Source: Holophagaceae bacterium
GTDB lineage: Bacteria > Acidobacteriota > Holophagae > Holophagales > Holophagaceae
Length of the DNA stretch: 58,830 bases
Direction of reading: 5' to 3'
Assembly: GCA_003165415.1 (NCBI GenBank)
Contig: PLUC01000079.1
Coordinates: 7,551-66,380, forward strand
A model generated the notes under the pieces. It was not told where the DNA came from. It made no database searches and saw only the letters and a program-made list of their open reading frames with translations. Both the position numbers and the translations under genes were made by a program. Positions 49,602 through 58,267 of this stretch are shown here, piece by piece. The stretch's first letter is position 1; each line of letters begins with the position of its first letter.

Positions 49602-52141
49602 GCAATAATGCTAGGCACCGGCGGCGGGAACCTCACCGCCAGCACCAGGTCGGGCCAGCCGAACAGTTTGATGTAGCAGGTGTTGCCCAGGAGGGGCGAG
49701 GTCAGCCGGGCCACTTCGCGGCCGCCTTCGATGCTGACGGCGGCGTTCTGCCAGGGTCCTTCCGGGGCCGGGGCCACGGCCTCGATCTGGTCCAGGGACT
49801 GGCCGGTGAGCTGGAACCCGCCCGCCTCCGCCCGGACCGCGCCGATGCTCGGCAGTTCCAGGAAGGTGGCCGGGAGGGGGATCCAGTCGCTGGCGCCGGC
49901 GTGGTTGTCCTCCACCTGCACTTCCAGCCTGCCGGAGGCCCTTCCCCCCAGCAGCTCCTGCGGATTGAAGATGAAGGCCGCCTTCTGCTCGCGGCCCATG
50001 ACCCGGATCTTCCCGGGCAGGATGGTGCGGATTTCCGAGGGGTCATCGGCGTTGCGGATGGCCACCCGGAAGCTCGGGTCCGATGGGAACCGGTAGCCCT
50101 TGGCCGTGAGCAGGCTCACCTGGCTGGGGTCGCCGGTGGAGGCGATGGGGATGGTGGAGCTGAGGGTCAGGTCGGTGCTGCGGGTCGCCACCGGGATGAC
50201 CTGCACCGCCCTGAGCCGGGGCCGGGCCGCCAGCAGGGTGGCCGGACCCTTGGCCGCCAGCTTTCCGTGGTCCAGTACCAGGGTCACCGTAAGCTGCATG
50301 CCCAGCGGGCCTTCCAGGGGTTTCCCGTCCTCCGCCTGGAAGGTCCGGGCCGGGCCGTCGGCCGGGTCCTTGGCCGGAAGGAACCGGCGCTCACCCACCA
50401 GGACCGCCTGGACACCCCGCAGATGCTGGCCGTGCAGCACCACGGAGGCGTCCCCCAGGCGGGCTTCGAGGGAAGTGACTTCCGGCGGGGCCGCGGCCAG
50501 GGTCAGGGGGCGGGACAGGGCGGGGTGCTCGGCGCCGAAGGTCTGGATTTCCAGGGTGCCCGGGCCCGCGTCCTCCGGCCTGGGCTCGAACACGGCCTCC
50601 TTGGACCCGTCCTTGGCGAGGTTGAGCTTGGCCACCAGGGGGGCGGCAACCGCCGCGGCAGGCCTGAAGCTGACCTGCTTCACCGTGCCGGCCCAGCGCC
50701 CGGGAAGGTTGAAGGCACAGGCCTTCCCGATCTGGAAAGCCGCCGTCTCGGCCGGAGTGGGGGTCCACACCGGATCGCATCCGGTGGGGAACACCTGGGG
50801 GTCCATGGCGATGCTGGTGAAGCCCCAGCGGCCCACGATGCGGCCCTTGACCTCCATGGCGTCCAGCTTGCGCAGGGCGTCCAGGATGGGCGCCGGGGAC
50901 GCCACGAACGACTGCTTGTTCGGGCTGGGGGCCAGGGTGAGCGGGGGCAGGCTCTCGCCCTTGGGTCCGGTGAGCAGCAGTTTCCAGTCGTGGCCGAATA
51001 GGGCGAAGGGGCTGCGGCTGTCCTCCCTGGGCCGGGCCTTCAGCAGGAACTGCTTCTCCAGGAGGGATTCCCCGGCGGGCAGGTCGAAGTCGAAGGCGGG
51101 GGCCGCCTGGTCCTCCCAGTTGCCGGGGCAGCACATGAGGGCGCCGCGGAGGTCCCCGGTGGTGCGGATCCAGGAACTGTAGTACAGGTCCGCGCTGGAA
51201 TCATGGAAATCCCGCGCCACGGCCGGAAGGTACTGGAACTGGTGGTCGGGCCAGAGATTGTTGACGATGGCCGCCAGGTCGAAAATGATCGAGACGTAGG
51301 CCGAGACCGGACGCTCGCCGGCGGTGACGGCCACCGGGCCCGCCGCCACCGGCGCGGCCGGGGCCGAGCCGGGCACCAGGACATTGGTGTTCCGGAACTC
51401 CTGGGTGAGGAGATTGCACTTGTCCAGGTTGGAACTGGGGGTGCCCAGGAACCCCTGCAGCTCCCCGGAGACCTCGTCCCCGTAGGCGTGCAGGAAGCCC
51501 TGCAGCGCGCTGTCATACTGGGCCGGGGACAGGCTCTTGTCGATGGCGTCCAGGTCCTGGATGAACTTGTCCGCCGCCGCCCGCTGGGTGGAGATGTCGG
51601 CGATCTTGGCGCACAGGGTCCGGAAAGCTTCCAGGTGGTCGTTGAGATCCTTCAGGACCTTCTTCCGGGCGTTCTTGTCCGGGATGAGGAAAATCATGGG
51701 GATGGAATCGTAGGGCACGGAGATGGTCGGGATGACCATCCGGTCGTCCTTGCGTTTCAAGGTATAGTCCACCACCCCTTGATCCGTGGGGGCGATGGTC
51801 CGGGGCAGGAACACCACGATGAGCGACCAGTCGGCGCTGGTCACCCGCTGGTCGAAGGCCTCTCCGGAAAAGGACAGGTCCAGCTTGTCCTGGAATTTCA
51901 GGACCGGCACCTGGAACAGGGGCAGGACCGATAGCTCGGCCGGGGCCAGGGCCCGGGTCACCTTGGCGGAAATGGAGATGGGGCCCTTCTGGAAGGCCTC
52001 CACCAGCGGCGCGGCCGGGGCCTGGGCGGGCAAGGCCTTGGCGGTTTCAGGCGCGGCCGCCGCCAGGGGCGGCATTCCACCGAGCAAAGCGCAGACGAAC
52101 AGGACCTGCCTGGTCAATGGACCGGAACCTGGGGTTCTCAT
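49568..52141 (-). CDS. Large secreted protein of unknown function
   Basis: 857 residues with a signal peptide (LTRQVLFVCALLGGMPPLAAAA). The mature chain is rich in beta-type segments; the part around 560-640 (EVTSLEARLGDASVVLHGQH, LRGVQAVLVGERRF) resembles IPT/Ig-like modules and the last about 60 residues also look beta-rich. No catalytic motif recognised. Probably periplasmic or surface located. The last 11 codons and the stop lie inside the palindromic element copy B, so the C-terminus may have been changed by its arrival. Pal lies upstream, 43 bases away, on the same strand. Confidence 0.65.
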   Translation of the reverse strand: MRTPGSGPLTRQVLFVCALLGGMPPLAAAAPETAKALPAQAPAAPLVEAFQKGPISISAKVTRALAPAELSVLPLFQVPVLKFQDKLDLSFSGEAFDQRVTSADWSLIVVFLPRTIAPTDQGVVDYTLKRKDDRMVIPTISVPYDSIPMIFLIPDKNARKKVLKDLNDHLEAFRTLCAKIADISTQRAAADKFIQDLDAIDKSLSPAQYDSALQGFLHAYGDEVSGELQGFLGTPSSNLDKCNLLTQEFRNTNVLVPGSAPAAPVAAGPVAVTAGERPVSAYVSIIFDLAAIVNNLWPDHQFQYLPAVARDFHDSSADLYYSSWIRTTGDLRGALMCCPGNWEDQAAPAFDFDLPAGESLLEKQFLLKARPREDSRSPFALFGHDWKLLLTGPKGESLPPLTLAPSPNKQSFVASPAPILDALRKLDAMEVKGRIVGRWGFTSIAMDPQVFPTGCDPVWTPTPAETAAFQIGKACAFNLPGRWAGTVKQVSFRPAAAVAAPLVAKLNLAKDGSKEAVFEPRPEDAGPGTLEIQTFGAEHPALSRPLTLAAAPPEVTSLEARLGDASVVLHGQHLRGVQAVLVGERRFLPAKDPADGPARTFQAEDGKPLEGPLGMQLTVTLVLDHGKLAAKGPATLLAARPRLRAVQVIPVATRSTDLTLSSTIPIASTGDPSQVSLLTAKGYRFPSDPSFRVAIRNADDPSEIRTILPGKIRVMGREQKAAFIFNPQELLGGRASGRLEVQVEDNHAGASDWIPLPATFLELPSIGAVRAEAGGFQLTGQSLDQIEAVAPAPEGPWQNAAVSIEGGREVARLTSPLLGNTCYIKLFGWPDLVLAVRFPPPVPSIIAAPVVPPVAPS

Positions 52142-52184
52142 ATGCCCCTTGGACCGGCTGATGGCACGCCGGGTTGAAGGAATC

Positions 52185-52748
52185 CTATTTCAGGGAGAAG
52201 TGGTCGCGGCGGTTCCGGACCCAGCAGGGCTCGGCCGGTTCCGTGCAGACCGGCTTCTCCTTGCCATAGGAAGTCATGCTCAGGCGGGTGGCGGGAACGC
52301 CCAGGCCCACCAGGTAGGCCATGGCCGCGTGGGCCCGGCGCTCGCCCAGGGCGAGGTTGTATTCCACCGTGCCCCGCTCGTCGCAGTTCCCGTCGATGAA
52401 CACGTTGGCCTTGGGATACTGCTTCATGAAATTGGCCACGGCCAGGAGCACGGGCTTGTCGTTCTCCATGATCTCCGACTGGTCGTAGGCGAAGTGGATG
52501 TCCTGGAGCGCGGATGCGGCTGCCTGCTGGAAGGCGGCCTCGGCTTTCCGGGCCGCTTCCGCGGCTTCATCCATCTTGCGCGCCTGGGAGGCGTCGGTCT
52601 GCGTGGCGATGGACGCGGCCGGAGCCGGAGCCGGCGCAGCCTGGACCGGTGCGGGCGCCGGCGCCTCGGCGGGCTTGCGGCAGGCCAGGCCGGAGGCGAC
52701 CAGGATGGCCGCCACGAGGTACGGGGAGGTCTTGCTAAGAGCTGACAT
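52185..52748 (-). CDS. pal: Peptidoglycan-associated lipoprotein (OmpA-like)
   Basis: 187 residues from ATG 52748 with AGGAGACG ahead. Lipoprotein signal with lipobox (VAAILVASGLAC, Cys about 24), a Pro/Ala-rich linker, a helical segment (MDEAAEAARKAEAAFQQAAA) and a C-terminal OmpA domain: IHFAYDQSEI, VFIDGNCDERGTVEYNLALG, GERRAHAAMAYLVGLGVP and LSMTSYGKEKPVC. Matches Pal, which ties the outer membrane to peptidoglycan with Tol. The usual GHCDERGT is GNCDERGT here. No tol genes in the window. Confidence 0.9.
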   Translation of the reverse strand: MSALSKTSPYLVAAILVASGLACRKPAEAPAPAPVQAAPAPAPAASIATQTDASQARKMDEAAEAARKAEAAFQQAAASALQDIHFAYDQSEIMENDKPVLLAVANFMKQYPKANVFIDGNCDERGTVEYNLALGERRAHAAMAYLVGLGVPATRLSMTSYGKEKPVCTEPAEPCWVRNRRDHFSLK

Positions 52749-52947
52749 GGCAGCGTCTCCTAAAGGATGGGGGTCGCGCCCAGCGAGGTGGGGCCGGGAA
52801 CAACGAAATGGGGCGGCGCCGGTCATGACGCCTCCCGCACCAACAGGTAGGACACCGTGGTGGCGATCAGGCGCCGGCTGGCTGGTCGCAATGAGGGAGG
52901 GATTTTTTCGGTTAACATGAATTGCTTCAGTTCCACGTATCAAGGTA

Positions 52948-52985
52948 GATTGACAATATTTGATTTGCAACCCAAATTGTCAATC
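52948..52985. promoter_or_regulatory. 10-bp inverted repeat upstream of marR-like gene, probable operator
   Basis: GATTGACAAT at 52948-52957 mirrors ATTGTCAATC at 52976-52985 perfectly, with 18 bases between. The right arm ends 11 bases before the MarR-family ATG, so it overlaps the ribosome site and likely the promoter (TTGACA is part of the left arm). MarR proteins usually autoregulate through such dyads. Confidence 0.6.
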
Positions 52986-52996
52986 AGGGATTGCCA

Positions 52997-53473
52997 ATGG
53001 CCAAAGTCACCCAGCAACAGCTCATCCAGGAATGCATGCAGAACCTTCGCCGGATCGTGAAGGCCCTGGAGGACTATTCCCTGGGCGTGGAGAAGCGGTT
53101 CGAGCTCACCGGACCCCAGTTGTGGGCCCTGTGGGAACTGGGCCGCAGCGGTCCCTGCGCCCTCAAGGACCTGGCGGAGCGGATGAAGCTGGACTCCAGC
53201 ACGGTGGTGGGGGTGGTGGACCGGCTGGTGCTCAAGGGGCTGGTGGTGCGCAACCCCGATCCCACGGACCGCAGGCGGATTTCCCTGGCCCCGACGGCCA
53301 AGGGCGAGGAGATCCTGAGCGCGGCGCCCCACCCGGCCCAGGGCCATCTCCTGGTGGGCCTGGAGGGCATGGACCGCAGGAAGGTGGAGAACCTGCACGA
53401 GGCCCTCGGCACCCTGGTGGGAGTCCTGGAGGCGGAGCACCTGGAGGCGCCCTTCTTCTTTGCCAAGGAATGA
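52997..53473 (+). CDS. MarR family transcriptional regulator
   Basis: 158 residues from ATG 52997 (AGGGA upstream). The winged helix is seen as LTGPQLWALWELGRSGPCAL, LAERMKLDSSTVVGVVDRLV (reading helix) and the wing NPDPTDRRRISLAPTAKGEE, standard for MarR. The upstream inverted repeat at 52948-52985 is the probable binding site. Target genes unclear: pal is divergent, the DUF1223 gene convergent. Ligand unknown. Confidence 0.9.
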   Translation: MAKVTQQQLIQECMQNLRRIVKALEDYSLGVEKRFELTGPQLWALWELGRSGPCALKDLAERMKLDSSTVVGVVDRLVLKGLVVRNPDPTDRRRISLAPTAKGEEILSAAPHPAQGHLLVGLEGMDRRKVENLHEALGTLVGVLEAEHLEAPFFFAKE

Positions 53474-53587
53474 CCGGCTCCAGGGGTCATGTGTTGCGTG
53501 CGGGCCTAGATGCCCGGGGGCACTTGGTGTATCGAGGGAAAAAGGTGTTCAGGAACTTGGAGCCCAGGAGCAGCACCAGGACATCGG

Positions 53588-54427
53588 CTACTGGCCAGGT
53601 GCCAGCGAAAGCGCGGCCACTCCCAGGACCCGGCCACTCCGGAGTTCCTGCACGAAGACAACCGCTTTCAGGTTCGCCCGCTTCCAGGAGGGCTCGATGG
53701 ACACCACGGGCGCGGCGGAAAACACCTTGTTCCCCTCCGCACCGCCCAAGGCCGTGAGGCTTCGCACCACTGCCGTGTGGTCGAGCCCACGGCCCGAGTT
53801 CTCGCCGCGCAGGATCTGGGAATGCAGCCGGCTTTCCGTGATCGCCAGGAATACGTCCGATGGGCCATGGGGCGGCAGCCCAGGCAACCCTTCAACCCGG
53901 ACCGTCAGTCCGATCTGGCCACCGGTTACGGCCTGCGTGCGGGGGGCGATGGCAAGGACCACGTTGGCCTTGGGCTGGCGCGCCGCGTCGGCGATGGCCC
54001 GCAAAGCATGGGTCCGGTCGCTGCCGACCAGTTCTTCGTGGCCATCGACAACCATCTGCGGCGTATAGATTCCGGCCTGGGCAAAGCAGGCCGCGTAGCC
54101 TTTCTGGCGGTCGCTGAACTGGGAGGATGAGAAGGGATCGACCCAGCCCAGCCGGTTCCAGTAATCGACGTGTTCGCTGAGAACGATCACTTCGGCGTTG
54201 GCAAGCCAGTGCGCCTGGTCGAGCTCCATCAGCAACTGGTCGGCGGGAGGACAGCTCGAACAACCTTCGGACGTGAAGAGTTCCACCAGGACTGGCTGTT
54301 CTCGGCCGGTCCTCGGGCTGCGCGCCACTTTGACCAGGCTGGTGGAGTCTGCCATGGCCAAGGCGAAAGCCCCCAACACGCTTGCGGCGACCAGAGGTAA
54401 AAGGGTGAACAGGACGGATGAGCGCAT
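53588..54427 (-). CDS. DUF1223 family secreted thioredoxin-like protein
   Basis: 279 residues with a signal peptide (LFTLLPLVAASVLGAFALAM). The mature part starts with VLVELFTSEGCSSCPPADQL, the DUF1223 motif with a CxxC in a thioredoxin-like fold, followed by VIVLSEHVDYWNRLGWVDPF and AGIYTPQMVVDGHEELVGSD, all conserved in that family. Function undetermined; possibly a redox or lipid-linked periplasmic protein. The 114-bp gap before it holds a weak CGGGC/GCCCG hairpin at 53501-53516. Divergent from the OmpA lipoprotein gene. Confidence 0.88.
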   Translation of the reverse strand: MRSSVLFTLLPLVAASVLGAFALAMADSTSLVKVARSPRTGREQPVLVELFTSEGCSSCPPADQLLMELDQAHWLANAEVIVLSEHVDYWNRLGWVDPFSSSQFSDRQKGYAACFAQAGIYTPQMVVDGHEELVGSDRTHALRAIADAARQPKANVVLAIAPRTQAVTGGQIGLTVRVEGLPGLPPHGPSDVFLAITESRLHSQILRGENSGRGLDHTAVVRSLTALGGAEGNKVFSAAPVVSIEPSWKRANLKAVVFVQELRSGRVLGVAALSLAPGQ

Positions 54428-54461
54428 GTGGGGACTTCAAAGGTTCCACCATGGTTACATA

Positions 54462-54500
54462 AACACTCGAAGTGGGAATGTCCCGGCACGGCCGAGTGTT
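54462..54500. promoter_or_regulatory. Inverted repeat in divergent spacer before the copper group
   Basis: AACACTCG (54462-54469) mirrors CGAGTGTT (54493-54500), with a smaller GGGA-atg-TCCC hairpin inside. It is followed by GGTTTT. The 292-bp spacer between DUF1223 and the OmpA gene is visibly AT-richer than the genes around it. Operator, attenuator or remnant terminator are all possible. Confidence 0.35.
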
Positions 54501-54719
54501 GGTTTTCCGACAGGCAAGATCCTTGAGCGAAAAACGCTATTTTACCAGTATGGTTCAGGGTTGATGAGGGGAAAAATAAATTGGCCTCGGGTTTGCTACC
54601 TGAACATTATTTGAGACGCAAAGGAAATTATTGCTTGTTGAAAGGTGCCGTTCGGTATCAGGCTGTATTCACTTTCCGGGGTACCAAGACGTTGCTGCAA
54701 CCACCATGAGGGCATAGTC

Positions 54720-55277
54720 ATGAAATCATCGCTCGTTCCATCCTTCCTTTTGGCGCTGGCTGCGCTCGGCCTATCCGGCACTGCAGGGTGCACTCACGCC
54801 ACCACTGCCGTTCAGTCTCCTGGTCCGGTACAAGCGCAACCACCTGCTCCATCCATGGTGGCAACCTCCGCGCCTGAACCGAAATCAGCGCCCCTCCCCC
54901 AGCCTGAAACCAAACCCGAACTGCCGGCCCCGGTGGTCCTTGATGGCAGCGTCCTGAGACACACCACCGCTGGATGGAAGCTTGAGCCCCAGGGCCAGGC
55001 GGCCATCCACCAGGTGGCGGAATGGGTTCGGGCCCATAGTTCTGGCACCGCACTGATCGTCACCGGATATTCCTCCTCCAGCGGCACTCCAACCCAGAAC
55101 CTCGCCGTCAGCCGTCATCGGGCCGAGTTCATAGCGCAGGCCCTGACCAAGGAGGGGGTTCCATCCGCCAAGATCATGGTGAAGGGACGGGGGGCGGAAA
55201 ATGCCGTCGCGAGCAATGCGACCCGGGGAGGCCGACTGAAGAATGAGCGGGTCGAGGTTTCCTTCCAGAATCCCTGA
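54720..55277 (+). CDS. OmpA-family lipoprotein
   Basis: 185 residues from ATG 54720 (GAGGG ahead). Lipoprotein signal LALAALGLSGTAGC, then a Pro/Ala/Gln linker (about 25-75) and an OmpA-like peptidoglycan-binding domain: ALIVTGYSSSSGTPTQNLAV, SRHRAEFIAQALTKEGVPSA, IMVKGRGAENAVASNATRGG and NERVEVSF. The usual acidic turn residue of OmpA is not evident, so peptidoglycan binding may differ. It may belong to the copper group downstream, but a 312-bp gap separates them. Confidence 0.85.
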   Translation: MKSSLVPSFLLALAALGLSGTAGCTHATTAVQSPGPVQAQPPAPSMVATSAPEPKSAPLPQPETKPELPAPVVLDGSVLRHTTAGWKLEPQGQAAIHQVAEWVRAHSSGTALIVTGYSSSSGTPTQNLAVSRHRAEFIAQALTKEGVPSAKIMVKGRGAENAVASNATRGGRLKNERVEVSFQNP

Positions 55278-55589
55278 AGGCGAGCCCAAGCCGGCTCATC
55301 TTGGTGGGGAACCATTCCATTTTGAATCAGAAGGCATGCCCTCCACCAGAAGAAAAAAACTAAATATTGTAATAATATAACTTAAAATATTGGCACTTTT
55401 GATGCTCCAACAGAAACAGCATCTCCAACGAGGTGCGAAAGCCATGGCAAAGCAGAATCCTTGAGAATGGCCGCATCCCCGGTGCGCCCAGTCGCGCACT
55501 CAGCCCCAAGGCGGAGCTGATCCTCTTTCTGGAAAGATTTGAGCATGTGCAGCTGCCGTGACAGATAACGTCGAAAGGCAGGGATCTTT
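55278..55589. promoter_or_regulatory. Gene-free stretch with strongly AT-rich core
   Basis: No convincing gene is seen. 55351-55392 has 5 G/C in 42 bases (TTGTAATAATATAACTTAAA and neighbours), in sharp contrast to the GC-rich surroundings, and is a natural place for a promoter of the copper genes downstream. 55400-55555 contains an open frame without a good start (ends FLERFEHVQLP), possibly a gene remnant. Confidence 0.45.
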
Positions 55590-55715
55590 ATGATGGACCA
55601 TACAGGCGGTTGGATGGGCGGGTGGCCGGGCCATGGAATGTGGCTTTGGACGGTGTTTGGTGCGCTAGCCGTGGTCCTGATCGTTGTCTTGATCTCTAAA
55701 AACGCTAGGAAATAG
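55590..55715 (+). CDS. 41-residue Met/His/Trp-rich single-pass membrane peptide
   Basis: Starts MMDHTGGWMGGWPGHGMWLW, followed by one hydrophobic helix (TVFGALAVVLIVVLIS) and a short basic end KNARK. AGGGA lies 8 bases before ATG 55590. The N-terminal Met and His residues are suited to bind Cu(I). Similar short proteins stand beside copper ATPases in other bacteria (from memory). It is followed by a YHS-domain gene and CopA on the same strand. Function inferred from position and composition. Confidence 0.7.
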   Translation: MMDHTGGWMGGWPGHGMWLWTVFGALAVVLIVVLISKNARK

Positions 55716-55793
55716 TCAGCCCGTCTGGGCTGACTCCGCAGCGCCGGCAGCGCAACACCTTTCGAAATGAAAACCAAACAAAGGAATCGGGCC

Positions 55794-55973
55794 ATGAGCG
55801 AAACCAAAATCCAATGCAAAGACCCCATCTGTGGCATGAACGTGGATGAGACCAGCGCTTTCCATGCTGAACGCGATGGCAAAACGTCCTACTTCTGCAG
55901 CGATACCTGCCGGCAGAAGTTCCTTTCTGTCTCCGGTGGCGGCAACCCCAAAGGGAAGAATTGCTGTGGCTGA
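55794..55973 (+). CDS. Small YHS-domain metal-binding protein
   Basis: 59 residues from ATG 55794 (AAGGA before it; an upstream ATG at 55767 has no binding site). One YHS/TRASH domain: [13 protein letters not shown], then [11 protein letters not shown], and a Cys-pair end GKNCCG. Such domains bind heavy metals, mainly copper, and are often fused to or beside copper ATPases. CopA begins 66 bases downstream, so the two likely share a message. Confidence 0.85.
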   Translation: MSETKIQCKDPICGMNVDETSAFHAERDGKTSYFCSDTCRQKFLSVSGGGNPKGKNCCG

Positions 55974-56038
55974 GGACGCCCTTGGCCCTGCCGGTAATGC
56001 TGGTTCCACCCCTGCCCACCCACAAGGAATGGATTGCA

Positions 56039-58228
56039 ATGGATCTGGAAGCCACGCCCCCCCCAAACACGCTACCCGGGGCAGCACCGGCTGAATCTGT
56101 TCTCGGGAAAAGCAGCTACATCTGTCCAATGCACCCAGAAGTGCGGCAGGACCAGCCTGGGGACTGTCCCAAGTGCGGTATGCCGCTCGAGCGCGCTACC
56201 GTCAAGGCAGGTGCCGAAGAAGAGGCGAATGTCCAACTCGAGGACATGGAACGACGTCTCTGGATCGGCGCAGCCTTCGCCCTGCCGGTGTTTCTTTTGG
56301 CAATGGCACACATGGTCCCGGGCCTCTCCAGGCTGGCCTGGGTGGAAAGCAGCACGGCACGGTGGATTCAGGCAGCCATGACGACCCCTGTGGTCTGGTG
56401 GGCAGGTTGGCCGTTCTGGCGCAGGGGCGTTCGTTCCATCGTGACCTGGAACCTGAACATGTTCACCCTGATCACTCTTGGTGTCGGAGCCGCCTTCATC
56501 TTCAGCTCAGTGGCGATGGTATTCCCTGGACGGTTCCCGGATTCGCTGCGGCATGGCGGGATGATTCCCATTTACTTTGAAGCCTCAGCCGTGATTGTCG
56601 TACTGGTGCTCCTGGGCCAGGTGCTTGAATTGCGAGCCCACAGCCGCACCGGGAGCGCAATCAAGGCCCTGTTGAATCTGGCACCACCCACCGCCAAGCA
56701 GGTCGCTCCCGGCGGGGACAACGAGGTCCCCCTGGACCGGGTGAAAGTCGGTGACTGGCTGAGAGTGGTTCCCGGTGACCGGGTGCCAGTGGATGGCACG
56801 GTGGTGGAAGGCCATTCAAATGTGGAAGAGTCCATGGTCACCGGGGAGCCGGTGCCTGTGGCAAAGGGGGTCGGCGACCAGGTGACCGGCGGTACCGTCA
56901 ATGGTTCCGGCAGTTTCGTTATGCGCGCAGAACGGATTGGCACTGACACCCTGCTGGGACAGATCGTCAACATGGTGGCCGACGCCCAACGCAGTCGAGC
57001 CCCCATCCAGGGCCTTGCCGACAAGGTGGCGAGCCTTTTCGTGCCGGCGGTAGTTGCGATTGCCATGCTGACGTTAGCTCTGTGGCTGTGGCTTGGGCCC
57101 GAACCACGGCTCGCCCATGCCATCGTCAATGCCGTTGCCGTTCTCATCGTCGCTTGCCCCTGCGCCCTCGGTCTTGCTACGCCCATGTCCATCATGGTCG
57201 GGGTCGGCCGAGGCGCCCAGGAAGGGGTGCTGGTGAAAAACGCCGAATCCCTGGAGCGCCTGGAGAAGGCCACGATCCTGGTCGTGGACAAGACGGGCAC
57301 GATCACCGAGGGCAGGCCCAGGCTGGTGGACATCCTGCCAAATCAGGGATTCGACGGGAAAGAGTTCCTGCGTCTCTCGGCCTCCCTGGAACAGAACAGC
57401 GAACACCCGCTCGCTGCCGCCATCGTCGGTGGCGCCAGGGAACAAAGCCTGGCCATCGAGGCAGTGAAGGACTTTCGATCGGTAACGGGGGGCGGTGTCA
57501 TCGGCACCATCGCCGACCGCCAGGTGATGATCGGTAAGCTGGAGTTCCTGCGCAACGAAAAGATTCCGGGGATGGAGGGCCTGGAAGCCTCGGCCGTGAA
57601 GCTTCAGGATGCGGGGAAGACGGTCATGTACGTCGCAATTGATGGAAAACCCGCCGGGCTTCTCGCGGTCGCCGACCCGATCAAGGCTACGACCACCGAA
57701 GCCGTCCAGTCGCTGCACGGCCTCGGAATCAAGATCATCATGGTCACCGGGGACAATCGCCGCACCGCAACCATGGTGGCCAAAGAACTTGGCCTGGATG
57801 GTCTGGAGGCGGGAATCGAACCTGCGGGGAAGGTGGCCTATATCAAGAAGCTTCGAGTCGATGGCTCCCGGGTGGCGATGGCCGGGGACGGGGTCAATGA
57901 CGCCCCCGCCCTGAGTGAAGCCGATGTGGGGATCGCCATGGGCACGGGTACTGACGTGGCCATGCAAAGCGCGGGCGTCACCCTGGTGAAGGGGGATCTC
58001 CGCAGCATTGCCAAGGCCATCCATCTCAGTCGGGCCACCATGGGGAACATCCGCCAGAATCTGGCTTTCGCCTTTTTCTATAACGCCCTGGGCATTCCGG
58101 TAGCGGCAGGGGTGTTGTACCCGCACTTCGGCTTATTGCTCAGCCCGATCATCGCTGGCGCCGCCATGAGCATAAGTTCGGTATCGGTCATCGGCAACGC
58201 TTTGCGGTTGCGAAGGATGAAGTTATGA
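56039..58228 (+). CDS. copA: Copper-translocating P1B-type ATPase
   Basis: 729 residues from ATG 56039 (AAGGA upstream). It lacks an N-terminal HMA domain and instead has a heavy-metal-binding YICPMHPEV...CPKCGMPLE segment (about 25-50). P-type ATPase landmarks: TGEPVPV, the channel motif [12 protein letters not shown], phosphorylation site [19 protein letters not shown] (HP motif), [20 protein letters not shown], and the helix-8 [16 protein letters not shown] typical of Cu+ pumps. Exports copper out of the cytoplasm. Base composition is somewhat lower in GC than in the left part of the window; with the AT-rich leader this could mark acquired DNA. Convergent with aspA, 39 bases apart. Confidence 0.93.
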   Translation: MDLEATPPPNTLPGAAPAESVLGKSSYICPMHPEVRQDQPGDCPKCGMPLERATVKAGAEEEANVQLEDMERRLWIGAAFALPVFLLAMAHMVPGLSRLAWVESSTARWIQAAMTTPVVWWAGWPFWRRGVRSIVTWNLNMFTLITLGVGAAFIFSSVAMVFPGRFPDSLRHGGMIPIYFEASAVIVVLVLLGQVLELRAHSRTGSAIKALLNLAPPTAKQVAPGGDNEVPLDRVKVGDWLRVVPGDRVPVDGTVVEGHSNVEESMVTGEPVPVAKGVGDQVTGGTVNGSGSFVMRAERIGTDTLLGQIVNMVADAQRSRAPIQGLADKVASLFVPAVVAIAMLTLALWLWLGPEPRLAHAIVNAVAVLIVACPCALGLATPMSIMVGVGRGAQEGVLVKNAESLERLEKATILVVDKTGTITEGRPRLVDILPNQGFDGKEFLRLSASLEQNSEHPLAAAIVGGAREQSLAIEAVKDFRSVTGGGVIGTIADRQVMIGKLEFLRNEKIPGMEGLEASAVKLQDAGKTVMYVAIDGKPAGLLAVADPIKATTTEAVQSLHGLGIKIIMVTGDNRRTATMVAKELGLDGLEAGIEPAGKVAYIKKLRVDGSRVAMAGDGVNDAPALSEADVGIAMGTGTDVAMQSAGVTLVKGDLRSIAKAIHLSRATMGNIRQNLAFAFFYNALGIPVAAGVLYPHFGLLLSPIIAGAAMSISSVSVIGNALRLRRMKL

Positions 58229-58267
58229 AATCGATCTGTCCCGGGCCCGCCACGTCCAGGAACCCCT

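Noticed and set aside
53501-53516. CGGGC/GCCCG hairpin after the MarR gene
   Set aside because: Only 5 bp and no T-tract, too weak to call a terminator.
55400-55560. Plus-strand open stretch ending FLERFEHVQLP
   Set aside because: No ATG after the preceding stop, only a GTG without binding site. Kept as a possible remnant in the spacer note, not called as a gene.
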